Part shown: positions 37,828 through 48,281 of the stretch, one piece after another
Position numbering within the stretch: the stretch's first letter is position 1
Layout: every line of letters begins with the position of its first letter
From: Emiliania huxleyi CCMP1516
Lineage: Eukaryota > Haptophyta > Isochrysidales > Noelaerhabdaceae
Reading direction: 5' to 3'
Assembly (NCBI RefSeq): GCF_000372725.1
Contig: NW_005200250.1
Location: forward strand, 155,007 to 219,006
DNA length: 64,000 nucleotides
Notes under the pieces: generated by a model
What the model saw: the letters and a program-made list of their open reading frames with translations, nothing else
Database searches by the model: none
What the model was told of the DNA's origin: nothing
Program-made: the position numbers and the translations under genes

Positions 37828-40468
37828 TCAGAGCGCGTCCCCGTACTTCTCTTCGACGTACTTGTTGAAGAGCGCCGGCACTCGCGCCAGCCGGTCCAGC
37901 TTCTGCTGCTCCGGCCGCGGGGACGAGGCCTCCAGGCCCGCCGCCTCGCCCGCCTGCCGGTCCACTAGCCGGATGGAGCGGGACTGCACGTCGAAGTAGG
38001 CCGCCCAAGACGTGCCGCCCGTCTCCTCGCTCAGCCGGTCGAGCACCGGCGGGCAGCGGCTGTTGCCGATGAAGATTGTGTGCACGGCGACGCCGAGGCC
38101 GCGCGCCTCCTCGATCTCCCTCCGCATGGTCCGGTCGCCGCCCTGGCCGTCGGTGAGGAAGAGGACGTGCTGGTCGGCGCCTCGCGGGCTCGCCGCGCCG
38201 CGCCGCCGGTGGCGAGGGAGGCCCGCCTCGAACTCCTCGAGGATGGTGCGCAGCGGCGCCTCAAAGTTGGTCGTGCCCCCGCTCTGCGCCTCGCCCGAGT
38301 GGGCGGCCAGCGCGGCATACTCGCGCGAGAAGAAGCGCCGCCGCTGGTGGGCGCGGCTGTCGGCGGGGAGGAACTTGCGCGCCGAGGAGGAGAACTCGCA
38401 GTAGCCCACCTGGTTAGTGGGCGATGGGCAGGGGCCCCCTCGCATCCTAAGCGTGGGCAGGGGTGTTGCCGTGGGCGGGACGGACCGGCATGCGGTGCTG
38501 CTTGGCGAGGTCGACGACGCTCGTGCAGACGAGGCCGGCCCAGCGGTGCCACAACCCCTCCATCGAGCTGGAGGTGTCGCGCACGATCGCGACGCGGCCG
38601 GCCGCCCCCGGAGAGTGCCGCCGCGTCCTCCGCGGCAGCCTCGGGCTCGGCGCCTCGCACCAGAGGGCCGCCTCCGCCGGCTCGCTCTCGACCAAGTCGG
38701 GCACTCCGGGCGGAGGGGCGCGCCTGCGGCAAGGAGCATTGTGTGTCCCGTGAGACACGCGGGCGTCCCCCCCCCCCCCCCCCCGCCCTTCTGCGTCTGC
38801 GCGCCAGCCGCGCGGCGCTCCGCTTGGGCTGAGGACGGGCGCCGCCGCGCCGCGCTCGAGGTGGCCTCGCAGCCGGCGCAGCAGCGGAGAGAGGTTGCGT
38901 ACCTTGTCCTCGCCGGCCGCGCCGCCGCGGGAGGCGTTGGCCTGCGCCTGCTCCTCCCCTCCCGGAGCATGCGCTGAGTCGGCCGCCCCCTCCTCGCCTC
39001 CCTTTTGGGCGCCTCCGCCTCCGCTCCCGCGGCCGCTCATCCCGTTCTCCTCTCCGTGCCCGGGCCCGCCCTCCCGCTCGTTGCGCTGCTGTGCTCCGCC
39101 CTGCCGCCCTCCTCCCTGTCCCTCGCCGCCTTGGCCCTCGCCGCCTTTGCCCTCGCCTCCGGGTGGGCTTGCAGCCGATCCGGCCTCCCTCTGGCTCTGG
39201 CTCTGGCTCTCGCTCTGGCTCTCGCTCCCTCCCCCCTCCCCGCTCAAACCTCCCCCCTCCCCGCCCTCCTCGCCATCGCTCGACCCATCCGCCGCCGCCG
39301 AGATCCGGTCCTCGCTGCCTCCGCCTCCACCTCCGCCGCTGTCGCTCTGCAGCCCAGCCGCCGATCCTCCGGCGTCGCCGCTGCCGCCCCGCGCCTCCTC
39401 CTCCGCCTCCTCGGCGAGGGCGCGGTCGATGACCTCGTCGATCTTCAGGTGGAGCGGCTCCGGCACGCGGAAGGCGGTGAGGTACCGCACCACGCGCAGG
39501 TCGGACGGGTCGCAGACGTGCCTGCCCCGCAGCACCGCGCGCGCCTTCATCACGCCCACCGCCTTGACGAGGAAGGTGCGGTCGGTGAGGAGCAGCCCCG
39601 GCGCCGCGGCGCCGCCCTCCGCGTTGCCACCCTCGACGAGCAGCACGAGCAGCCGCAGCAGCACTCGCTTGCACGCCGGAGGGAAGACGACCATCGGGAC
39701 GAGCGCAGACGCGTCCCGCAGCAGCGATGGCCCGCACCGGGCGACATGCGGCTCGTGGTCGACATCGCGCGGCCCGGAGTAGAGGTCAATCACCTCGGCG
39801 CACCCTGCCCAGTCAGCGCTCTGCACGAGCCCTTGCGCACGCAGCTGGAGCGTGAAGCGGTCCAGCGTCGCCGGGTCGAGCGGGTCGCCGTAGAAGCCGT
39901 CGTCCGCCACCGGGTTGCCCGTCGCGATGGCGGTCTGGAGCGGGAGCTTGGGGCCGCCGCCCCAGCGGCGCTCGTTGAGCACGCGGAGCAGCACGTTGAG
40001 CGCCTCGCCCGGCGCGCGGGAGATGTCGTCGAGGACCGCCAGCTCGCAGGCGAGCACCCCGCCCGGGACGACGTCCTGCCGGATCGTCTCGCGCCCGCCG
40101 GCGTCGGTGGAGCGCACGATGACGCTCTCGCCCACGAGCTCGTTGAGCCGCGTGTCTCGGTGGCACTGGTAGATGAAGGGGCGCAAGTCTGTCGCCTTGG
40201 ACACAATCTCGGAAAGCATCGTCTTGGCCACGCCGGGAGGACCCTCGATGTAGAGGTGTTCGCGGGCGAGCAGCGCGAGGAGGAACGCCTCCTTGATGTC
40301 CGAGTGGCCGACTATGTGGTCGTCAAAGCTGCGACGCAGCCTGTCAAGGCCGGGCTGCACCTTGTGCAGCGTGTCCAGCAGGGCATCCACCCTTCCCCGC
40401 CACGGAAGGTTCAATCGCGCAAGCAGCGTGGCCGGAGCCGGCGACGTCCGCGTGGCCACTCGGAGCAT
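37828..40468 (-). CDS. MoxR/RavA-type AAA+ ATPase joined to a C-terminal VWA domain
   Basis: Exons 40468-38856, 38723-38486, 38409-37828 (810 aa). The AAA+ module has Walker A EGPPGVAKTM, Walker B LAVLDDISRAPGEALNVLLR with sensor-like ATGNPVADDGFYGDP and arginine-containing LDPATLDRF. A long Gly/Ser/Gln/Glu-rich linker follows (about residues 350-530). The VWA domain opens with the metal-ion-dependent adhesion site as DTSSSMEG and continues VGYCEFSSSARKF, QSGGTTNFEAPL (the T of the site), VLFLTDGQGGD and VAVHTIFIG. In bacteria MoxR ATPases and VWA proteins are usually separate adjacent genes acting as chaperone pairs on metal- or cofactor-containing enzymes; here both are on one chain. Introns are 132 bp (GC, 3n) and 76 bp (GT). 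The first intron carries a run of about 18 C. Confidence 0.87.
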
Positions 40469-40683
40469 GGATCAAATTGTCGCCTTCTCTGAAACGGTAG
40501 GAAGCAGCCGTCGATAATAGTGGCTTTGCGTCGTGCGCACGGGACTCAGAAGGGAGTACCTCTCTCTCTCAGAAGTAAGATTGCGACCATCGCACAGTTC
40601 GCCGACAGTGAAAAGAATTTTACCAGGCCAAGGGTACAGTGAAAGAATTCCGCCCTGTTTTACCCTCTGCTTTCATGGCCAGA

Positions 40684-40845
40684 GATGCCGTCCTCCCATC
40701 CCTCCCTTGTGTTTTCTTTCTTTCTTTCTTTCATGGCCAGAGAACAAAAAGTAAGGGACGGTGCGCAGACTGACAAAGAATTTCTCAAGAATTTATTCTC
40801 AAAAAATCCGCGCCCGGGACTGGCGCGCACTGGCACTAACACAGG
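40684..40845 (-). repeat. dispersed repeat R1, reverse copy with interrupted middle
   Basis: The left part (cgtcctcccatccctccctt, then four tttc units) and the right part (cgggactggcgcgcactggc, actaacacagg) match R1. About 75 bp of unrelated sequence separates them. A short tail-like stretch cagagatgcc precedes it. Confidence 0.7.
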
Positions 40846-41590
40846 TGCGGCCCGGGCGGGAGCCGAAAAAGAATTTGTTCGACGAAAGAATGAACAAAAT
40901 GGGTGCCAGCTCGACACATCATGTTTGAAGAGAGTCGCGATTTCTTGTTTGTTATCTCTCTCTATGTTTGGGATGCCGCCGTGCCTTTCACCGGCTCAAC
41001 GCCGCGCCCCACGGTTGGTGCAAGCAGGGAATGTTCCCGCTGCTGCTCCGCTGCAGCCTCCAGTCGCCGCGCGGCCTCCGCACCCTCGGCGTTCGCCTCT
41101 CGCCCTGCTGCAGCATCCGTGCCCATCTCTGGCAGCTGATCGCCGAGCGCCTCCTCGAGACCTCACAGACCTCACAGTGTGGCGGCCGCCTCTGACAGCG
41201 GCGGCAGCCTCCCACGCTGGCCACGCATCATGCTGCGCATCGCGAGCAATCGCGTAACGGGAGGCTCGCTGGCTTTTTGTGGCTTTTTCGACGTCTTGGC
41301 TTCTCCCGCCCTTCCACCCCTCTATTGCCTTTTTCAGTGTAGGTAGCTCTTACGAACATAACCGCGGTGTTTTTTCTTTTTCTTTCTTTCACACTTCCGC
41401 CCGACATGCGGCCGCATGTCACCTAACACAGAAAGAAAAAAGCGGATATATCAAATGGTTTATTCAGGACGGACAAACAACATACCTAGATCTACAACAT
41501 GTTTCGATGAAAGGCTGTTTCGTGAAAGGCAAGCACCGTTTTATACACGCGTCCGAGACGCACCCCCGAATTCGCACCCGGCCAGCAGCA
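40846..41590. other. intergenic, no gene
   Basis: Upstream region of the FSH-type hydrolase. Contains pyrimidine-rich tracts (41378-41400). Open frames here lack domain character, although one runs into the hydrolase frame. Confidence 0.5.
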
Positions 41591-43126
41591 ATGGCCCTCC
41601 TGCTCGCTATCCATCTCGTCCCCACCCTCGTCTGCCCGAGCACCTGCTGGGGGCACACCTGCGACCACTGGGTTGAAACGTCAGGCAAGACATGCGCCGA
41701 ACTGCGAGAGAATGGCTGCGAATGCTCCGGGTGTGCATGTGGCGACGCCACGTCGCCTGCCCCAAGCCCAGGCCAACCCACACCGACGCCTCCGGGATCG
41801 CGGCGCAAGATTCTCTGCCTCCACGGCGGAGGGGGCACCGGACCGGGATTCGAGATCGGGTTTGCCCTGAGCGCGCTGGCTGCCGAGTTTGACCTCGTCT
41901 TCCCGACCGCTCCGCAATCCGGGCTGTGGATCCGCGACCCGCCCGGAGGGAAGGACGTGCCGACTGAGGATGAGGATTGGGCCAGTGTAGCGGTCACCCA
42001 CCTCAACGAGATCGTGCAGAGTCAGGGCCCCTTCTATGCCATCCTCGGCTATTCGCAGGGAGCAGCTTTTGTCCCAGTCTACCTCGCTCAGGTGCCATCG
42101 GGCACCTTTCAGCTCGCAGCACTGTTCTGTGGCTACCTCCCGACCACACATAATGGCCTGGTGCGCCGCATCAACGCCCGTGCCCCATTCGACGGTATCG
42201 CCTCGCTCCATTTTATGGCGACTAATGACCCAATAATCACCACCGGCATGAGCGACGAGGCGGCGGCCAAGTTCTCCTCGCCAGTCGTGCTCGTCAGTCC
42301 GACGGCTGGCCACGCGCTGCCGAGCAGCAACGACCCAACCTACCCCAGTGTTCTCGCCTTCTTCCTCTCCTCCCCGCTCCTACCTCGACCGCCACCTCCG
42401 TCTCTGCCCCTCCCGCCGCCACCGTCGTCGCTCCTCTTCTTCAAACCGCCGAAGCCGCCAGCACCGCCACCTCTGGCCCCCGCGCTGTGCGTCGACGACA
42501 GCATTGTGTGCCCTCACGCAAACGACGGTGAGTGTGATGATGGAGGGGACGGGAGTCTCTATGCCCTGTGCCCATACGGGCGCGACTGCGCCGACTGTGG
42601 TGCTCGGGTGGCACCGCCGCCGCCAATGGCGCCGCCTCCGCTACCCGCGTTGTGCCCACCGGACAAGCAGTGGATCGAATGCGGGAGGGTGGGCCGCTGC
42701 AACAACGACGGAAGGTGCGCGGGCCGGACCCAGACTCACGAGGTGCGTTGCTGCTCCGACACGGAAATCGGAGGCTGGAGCAAGCGCCACGCCAGCTGCC
42801 CGTGGGCAGAGTCCGACGACGGCATGGGTGGCTGCCACCACAGCAAGACCTTCCCTGAGGCCGAGGCCATCTGCGCGGCCGCTGGCGCTCGCCTCTGCAC
42901 CAAGGATGAGCTCACGTCGGACTGCACTCGCGGCACCGGCTGCGGCCACGACAGGGACCTGATCTGGTCGAGCGGCGACACGGCTCCGGGCTCGGCGGGT
43001 GCAGAGGGTGAGCAGGATGCGACACCAGAGGAGGACGGCATGGAAGGGGAGGCGCCGAAGGCAGAGGAGGCGGGGAAGGAAGACGAGGCTGCCAAGCCAG
43101 AGGGCTGGAGCTCGAGCTGGGGTTAG
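41591..43126 (+). CDS. Secreted FSH-type serine hydrolase with cysteine-rich C-terminal modules
   Basis: Single exon, 511 aa from the ATG that begins the signal peptide MALLLAIHLVPTLVCPSTC. A short Cys-rich segment (HTCDHWVETSGKTCAELREN) precedes an alpha/beta hydrolase of the FSH1/serine-hydrolase type: RKILCLHGGGGTGPGFEI, the nucleophile elbow YSQGA in AILGYSQGAAFVP, acidic residue in MATNDPIITTG, and catalytic His in TAGHALPSSND. After a Pro-rich linker come a module with ANDGECDDGGDGS and CPYGRDCADCG, and a second Cys-rich module with VRCCSDTEIGGWSKR, GGCHHSKTFPEAEAIC and ARLCTKDEL. The acidic tail is probably disordered. Substrate unknown; likely an extracellular or cell-wall esterase. 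Confidence 0.82.
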   Translation: MALLLAIHLVPTLVCPSTCWGHTCDHWVETSGKTCAELRENGCECSGCACGDATSPAPSPGQPTPTPPGSRRKILCLHGGGGTGPGFEIGFALSALAAEFDLVFPTAPQSGLWIRDPPGGKDVPTEDEDWASVAVTHLNEIVQSQGPFYAILGYSQGAAFVPVYLAQVPSGTFQLAALFCGYLPTTHNGLVRRINARAPFDGIASLHFMATNDPIITTGMSDEAAAKFSSPVVLVSPTAGHALPSSNDPTYPSVLAFFLSSPLLPRPPPPSLPLPPPPSSLLFFKPPKPPAPPPLAPALCVDDSIVCPHANDGECDDGGDGSLYALCPYGRDCADCGARVAPPPPMAPPPLPALCPPDKQWIECGRVGRCNNDGRCAGRTQTHEVRCCSDTEIGGWSKRHASCPWAESDDGMGGCHHSKTFPEAEAICAAAGARLCTKDELTSDCTRGTGCGHDRDLIWSSGDTAPGSAGAEGEQDATPEEDGMEGEAPKAEEAGKEDEAAKPEGWSSSWG

Positions 43127-43952
43127 GTGCAGTGACGGTGAGTTTACGAACTACCTGTTGTACCTATACCTGTGAGCTGTGTGAGGGCCCACCTTCGATT
43201 CTGAAGTTGAGCCCTCTGGTGTGTGAGTGAGCTGTGAGGGTCCCGAGGCAGACTGTGTATCCCGAGGCGGTGCCGGCCGGCGCCGCACCTGTCAGAAGTA
43301 AGAAACCCGGTATCCGGAAATTCCTACCTCCTTGATTGATTGATTGGACCCCGCCTATAGGTCACGCTATTATAGCGACGCTAATGACGGTCTCCCCTCC
43401 CCCGCAAACGAAGAAGTGTCGAACCTTGCGGCCTCTGTGGCGGGTGAAATGGGAGAGTCAGCACGTCGTTGCACGTTGGAGCTCCCAGAAGGAAGAAGTC
43501 CGTAGTTTGCGGCTGGCCCCATATCCGGGTTGGACCCAACCCAGCTGCCTCTCCTGGGTTCCGGCTTTTTAGGGGGTAGGGTAGGGTAAGCGTCCGGGGA
43601 TATTTGGGACAGGGGGGTAGGGGGTGGGGGCCCGGCGGCTCTGCCGCCGCAGGGGTAGGGGGGTAGGGGGTGCCCCCCCCACGCCCCAGCCATTCCCGCC
43701 CGCGTTAGGGCTCTGAGCTGGTCCTCGGCCCGCATCCGCAACGACCGACGGCGGAACATGCATGAGACGCGGGGCGGCGGGCGCGCAGGGGCGGCGTGAG
43801 GTGACGCTGGACGGACCGTACGCTACCGTTACAGCTTCTGGAGGCACCTCGGGGTAGGGGTAGGGGGTGGTGGACGCGGCCGGAGGGGCGGCGGGGCGTC
43901 CCCCCGTGAGGCGGCTCTTCAGCCGAACCCAGCTGCCCTCTCCATCACACAC
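43127..43952. other. intergenic, G-tract rich (43565-43690)
   Basis: No gene. From 43565 the plus strand has dense runs of three or more G separated by one to three bases (ggggtaggg, gggtaggggg), enough for several G-quadruplexes. Another run is at 43850-43872. It lies immediately upstream of the lipase gene. Confidence 0.6.
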
Positions 43953-45530
43953 ATGGGAGTCTTCCCGCTGCAGAAGAGACCCACAACATCTTCCCTCGCC
44001 GCGGAGCTGGAAACGCCGTCGTCTTCCTCGCCACTCAGCGAGTTTATCGCGCTCGTGAAGCTGCTTCGCGCCCACGGTCGCATGCTCGGCCTCGGGGAAG
44101 AGCCGCCTCCGGTGGTCCTGCTCGGCCTGCAGCGGCTGCTGCGGCTGCAGCCGAAACTCGAGGCGCGGCAGGCGGCGCGCGTTCCGCGACCTCTCGGCCG
44201 CCTCGTTGGCTCTACGAGCTCGAGCGCGCGGAGGACCGACCCGACGCTCGGTGCGGCGCGTCGCTGCCTCGAGCTCTCGTGCGCTGCTTATGGGCCGTTC
44301 GGCGCGCTCGTCGTCGGCGCCTCGCGCGGGCGGTACTGGTCGACCCAGAGGACGCTTGCCGGGCGCGCCGTGTGGCGACGTCCAAACGCCGCCGCCTTCG
44401 AGACGCTCACGCAGCTCTCGGCGCGTCACTGCCTGCTGTACGCGCAGTGGGCGCCGACCGGCGCGCCGCACCGGGGTGGATACGTGCCTGCGCACTACAT
44501 CGTGGCGGACCCGACGCTGCGCGCGGTGGTGCTCGTCGTCCGCGGCTCGCTCGGCCTGCGTGATGTGCTGGTCGACCTCCAGACGGCGCCCGCGCCGCGC
44601 CACCTCGAGGCTGCCCTCGGACGCGGCTGCCACGGCGGCATCGCGGCGGCGGCGGCGCGGCTCGTCGGCCTGCACGAGGCGCGACTGCGCGCGGCGCTGC
44701 AGCGGCGGCCGGGCTGGCGCCTCCTCGTGACCGGCCACTCCCTCGGCGGCGGCGTCGCCTGCTTCGCCGCCCGGCTGCTCCGGCGCGCGCTGCCTCGCTC
44801 GGCGGCGGTGCACGCGCTCTCGTTTGCGCCGGTGGCGACGCTTCCGCTCCGCCAGTGCGGCGCGTACGAAGACCTGGCCGACGCCTTCGTCCTCGGCGCA
44901 GACGCCGTGCCGCGCCTCTCACTTGGTGGGCCCCTTCCCCTCTCGCCTCTGCCCCTTCCCCCCTCAGGCGGAGAGGCGCTCACTGCCCGCGTCGCCTGTC
45001 TCGCAGGGTCGCTGCGCCACCTCCTCGAGGCGGCTCGCCTTGCGGGGAGGGAGTCCTGGGCTTGGGGCAGCTCCTCGAGCCGCGCCGCGGCCAGGGGCGA
45101 GGCCAAACCCCGCAGGTCGCGCCGCGCCGACGCGGACGCCGACGAGGCGCTGACGGAGCGGCTGCTTGCGCACCGGCGCGAGAGAGTGTCGCGGCCGCAC
45201 AAGGCGACGGTCTACCCGCCCGGCCGGCTGCTGCTGCTCGAGCGGGCGGAGGAGGAGGGAGCGGGCGGCGGGGCGACGGGCGCGGGCGGCAGCCGACACT
45301 CCGTCGTCTCAACCAAGGAGGAGGCGGGGCGGGGGGAGGAGCAGGAGGAGGGCGGGCCGCCGCCACCGCAGCCGCAGCAGGGGTGGCGGCTCTGCCGCCG
45401 GCTTGACCGGCGTCGGCTGTCAGTGCTCGACGTGCGGCCGAGCATGCTGCGCGACCACGGCTTCGACCGGTACGATTCGGCCCTCCGTGCGCTCGCGCCT
45501 CCCGGCCGCGGCGACCGCACGGTTCCTTGA
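43953..45530 (+). CDS. Class 3 (DAGL-like) lipase
   Basis: Predicted lipid hydrolase of 525 aa (or 511 aa if 44926-44967 is removed). The lipase_3 core is clear: an upstream CLLYAQWAPTGAPHRGGYVP region, HYIVADPTLRAVVLVVRGSL, then the nucleophile elbow LLVTGHSLGGGVACFAARLL and HALSFAPVATLPL, followed by FVLGADAVPRLSL with an aspartate in the usual position. This order resembles diacylglycerol lipases, although the N-terminal transmembrane bundle of animal DAGL is absent. The C-terminal third is low-complexity and charged, ending DVRPSMLRDHGFDRYDSALR. A 42-bp candidate GT-AG intron at 44926-44967 is in frame; skipping it would give LSLGGEALTARV. No targeting signal is visible. Confidence 0.78.
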   Translation: MGVFPLQKRPTTSSLAAELETPSSSSPLSEFIALVKLLRAHGRMLGLGEEPPPVVLLGLQRLLRLQPKLEARQAARVPRPLGRLVGSTSSSARRTDPTLGAARRCLELSCAAYGPFGALVVGASRGRYWSTQRTLAGRAVWRRPNAAAFETLTQLSARHCLLYAQWAPTGAPHRGGYVPAHYIVADPTLRAVVLVVRGSLGLRDVLVDLQTAPAPRHLEAALGRGCHGGIAAAAARLVGLHEARLRAALQRRPGWRLLVTGHSLGGGVACFAARLLRRALPRSAAVHALSFAPVATLPLRQCGAYEDLADAFVLGADAVPRLSLGGPLPLSPLPLPPSGGEALTARVACLAGSLRHLLEAARLAGRESWAWGSSSSRAAARGEAKPRRSRRADADADEALTERLLAHRRERVSRPHKATVYPPGRLLLLERAEEEGAGGGATGAGGSRHSVVSTKEEAGRGEEQEEGGPPPPQPQQGWRLCRRLDRRRLSVLDVRPSMLRDHGFDRYDSALRALAPPGRGDRTVP

Positions 45531-45840
45531 CCGGTCCCACGGTGTTCTCTTCCAGCGCAACTACTTTTGTGTGCACTACAGTCGAAAAAGAAGAAATCGC
45601 AGGCGACAGAGGCGTGGGTTGACAGCCGCGCTGCGTTCGCGGTTCGGATTAAGGATTATTCGCCAGCCCCGCGCCGCCGCGCGGAAAAACACACCGCAGC
45701 GGGGGTGCGAGAGGAAAGGCGGCGCTACAGGCTCCCCCGTCCCCCGCTCTCTACACAGGCCCACACAGGCAAAGACGCCGCGATCGCACACATGCAGCCG
45801 GGCTCGCGCCGTACATAGACACACACACGCCACGAGAAGC

Positions 45841-48022
45841 TCAGGCCGTGCACCCTCTGTGGTGCGCGTCCACGTAGTCGTACTGGTGGAGCCAAAAGTT
45901 GGCCTGGGAGGGGATGGAGGGATGGAGTGAGCGCACGGCGGCCTCGTGGGTGTGCGTGCGCGCGGGGAGGAGGGGAGGCGGGCTGAGGAGCGCCGCGTAT
46001 TTGATGCCCTTGAGGACGGGCAGCGCCTCGTGGTGGGTGCGTGCGTCCTTCTCGAAGGGCCGCTCGTTGAAGGTTGCGGGCCACAGCACCGCCCTCCCCT
46101 TCTTGGGCTGCACCGTGAAGCCGCCTGCGGGCGGGCAGGGAGGATGCGGAGGGCGACCGCTCCTCGCGCGGCGCGGCGGTTGAGCGCGCGCCGTCGAACT
46201 TGGTGCCTCCGCCCTCCTCGACGTCGGAGAGGTAGAGAAAGAAGGTGTAGACGCGAGGGCCGCACGGCATCGTCGCCTGCGGATCGCGGAGAGAGAGCCG
46301 CCGTTGGCAAGGCGCTCGCCGCGGGCGCTTGGCTCAGATGACTGACGAAGTGCGGCTGCGGGAGGCGCTCCGTTTGTGATTTGAGTACTGCTGACGGTGC
46401 CGCGGGCGGAGGCGGCTGCGGGCCACGCGGGGGCGGGGGCGGCGCGCCAGCTCGGGGATGGTGTCGTGGTGTCGCCGGTAGAACTGGCAGTCGGGCGCGG
46501 TCGGCGAGGCGCACGGCATGTACCTGAGTGAAAGGAATGAAGACGGGCATGAGAACAACACAGAAGGGGATGCCGGCGAGGCGCTCGCGCGTGAGCCTCA
46601 GCAGCTGGATGAACTCGGAGTAGTTTGTCGACGGCCTGCGGAGGAGCGGAGAGCGCGGAGAGCGCGGAGAGCGCGGAGAGCGGAGAGCGGGCTAACAGCA
46701 GGTCGTGTGCTCTCTCCCGTCTAGCCGAGGCGCAGCCGAGACGCAGCCGAGGTGCAGCCGAGGTGCAGCCGAGACGCAGCCGAGGTGCAGCCGAGGTGCA
46801 GCCGAGGTGTGTGAAGCTCACATCCGGGTCAGCTCCGCCATGCGGCGCGAGAGGGCGACCACGTGCGGGTCGGCCAGGCAGGCCGCAGTGTCGCACCTGG
46901 GCGCGGCCAGGGCGCCGTGCGGGCTTGTGCGCGGGGTCGGCCAGGCAAGCCACCCCGCGCCGCAGCGCGTCGTCCACGAGTCGCGGCGATCTCGCGCAAG
47001 CTCGGTCGATCTCGGCTAATCTCGCGCCATGTCGTCCACGAGGTTCGGATCTCGGAGGTGAGAGGGATGAACTCGTCGGCGTCGGCGTTGCGTCCGCCTG
47101 CCCGCGCGAGGGTGGTGGTGCGGTGCGTGCGTGTGCGTGCGTCCAGTTCCGGCTCCGGCTCCGGTTCCAGTGTGGGGGCTGTGTGCGGTGGCGTGGCGGC
47201 TGTGTGCGGCGTGGCATGGCGGCTGTGTGGCACCCGAGGCGGTGGAGCGGACAAAGCGTCCCTCCGAGTGGCGGAGCAGCGCCTCGACCTCGTCGTCGGA
47301 GATGAAGTCCTGCGGAGGCAGCGCCAGGCGTGAGTGCTCGAGATGCTCGAGATGCGGGTCTGGACGGCCCTGGAGAGGTCTGCAGCCGGGACTGCGCCTA
47401 TGGGTGCGCTGGCCGGGGCGGCGGCTCTCTCACGGGGCGGCGACTCTTGCGAGGGCCGGCGACGTGCGACTCGCGGGGCCGGCGCCGCTTGCAGACGACT
47501 CTTTCGGGTGCGGGCGCGCTCCTCAAACGTGACGACATACGGGTCGCTCGAGAGGAGCTGCGGCGAGTACTGAGGAAAGTTGGAGAGGGCGCGCTCAAAG
47601 GTCTCCTGCATCGCTCCGGGAGGGACCGCCGGCTTCGCTTCCGGGTCAACGGGGCAACGCTTCCTCCAGTCGAGCATGTCGCACGTGCCGCACGTGCTCG
47701 CGCACTTGACCTTCATGTAGGCCGGGTTGGCATCGCACTCGCCTGCAGCAGCCCACGTCGCGCACGCGCCCGACTTGTCGCGGTCGGCGCACTCGCCGGA
47801 CGGCGGCGGAGGGCCTTGCGCGGGGCAGCCGCAGGACCGGCGGCAGTGCTCATGCATGTAGACCGGGTTGGTGGCGCACTCGCCCCGCTGTGCCCACAGC
47901 GGGCAGTGATCTGCGAGGTCCCCAGAGTCGATGCACGAAGCGTCGGTGTCGGAGAGGGCGGCGGCCGGCAGCAGGAGCAGGAGGCGGCGGAGGCGGCGTG
48001 GATGCCGTGATGTGTTAGCCAT
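45841..48022 (-). CDS. Prolyl 4-hydroxylase with two N-terminal ShKT domains, nine exons
   Basis: Iron/2-oxoglutarate-dependent prolyl 4-hydroxylase of the secretory pathway. Exons: 48022-47522, 47309-47234, 47097-47040, 46896-46822, 46635-46597, 46523-46448, 46276-46192, 46124-45994, 45903-45841 (367 aa, phases consistent). A signal peptide (RRLLLLLPAAALSDTDA) is followed by two six-Cys ShKT modules (about residues 30-66 and 78-114; GECATNPVYMHEHC and GECDANPAYMKVKC). The P4H core has VVTFE joined to DF-ISDDEVEALL, the HxD metal motif in FYRRHHDTIPE, CGPRVYTFFLYLSDVEEGGG, VQPKKGRAVLWP, the distal His in ARTHHEALPVLKG with the 2-oxoglutarate Lys, and NFWLHQYDY. Introns: one GA-AG (47521-47310), three GT-AG and four GC-AG. 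ShKT-P4H fusions are known in algae and other protists. Confidence 0.88.
46636..46821 (-). other. GT-AG intron built from 11-bp and 9-bp tandem repeats
   Basis: On the minus strand it holds about seven units of gctgcacctcg followed later by four to five units of cgcggagag-complement (gcgctctcc), then the acceptor. The flanking exons join AT and G into an ATG codon for methionine inside TRMPSTNYSEF. Confidence 0.8.
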
Positions 48023-48235
48023 TGCTGTCACTAACTTCGGTGAAATAGAATTCTTTCTTTTGGCAGCAGCAGGAAAAAAGCCCGATGAGTCGCAGTGCTC
48101 TTGCGTTTCGGCGGTAGTGATCTAATCACCCGAATGCTACGTTCGGATCGCTTCTCATCGCAAACCCCGTCAGCATCTCTCTCTCGCAGTCCTCCTCCGG
48201 GAATGTACGTAAGAGCTACATACACTGTGAAGAAA

Positions 48236-48270
48236 CACACATTTCTTGTTGGCTTCTAAAAATCTCTCTA
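48236..48270 (+). repeat. short dispersed repeat S1, copy 2
   Basis: Matches 808-840 (atttcttgttggcttcta then aaaatctctct). It lies 12 bp before the left 265-bp direct repeat. Confidence 0.6.
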
Positions 48271-48281
48271 CACTGTGTCCG

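Noticed and set aside
43565-43690. Internal telomere repeat
   Set aside because: The GGGTA-like words are irregular in spacing and length and do not form a regular hexamer or heptamer array.
44926-44967. Counting the 42-bp lipase segment as a firm intron
   Set aside because: It has GT...AG|G and is in frame, but it is shorter than every other intron placed here and the protein remains plausible either way; left as a possibility only.
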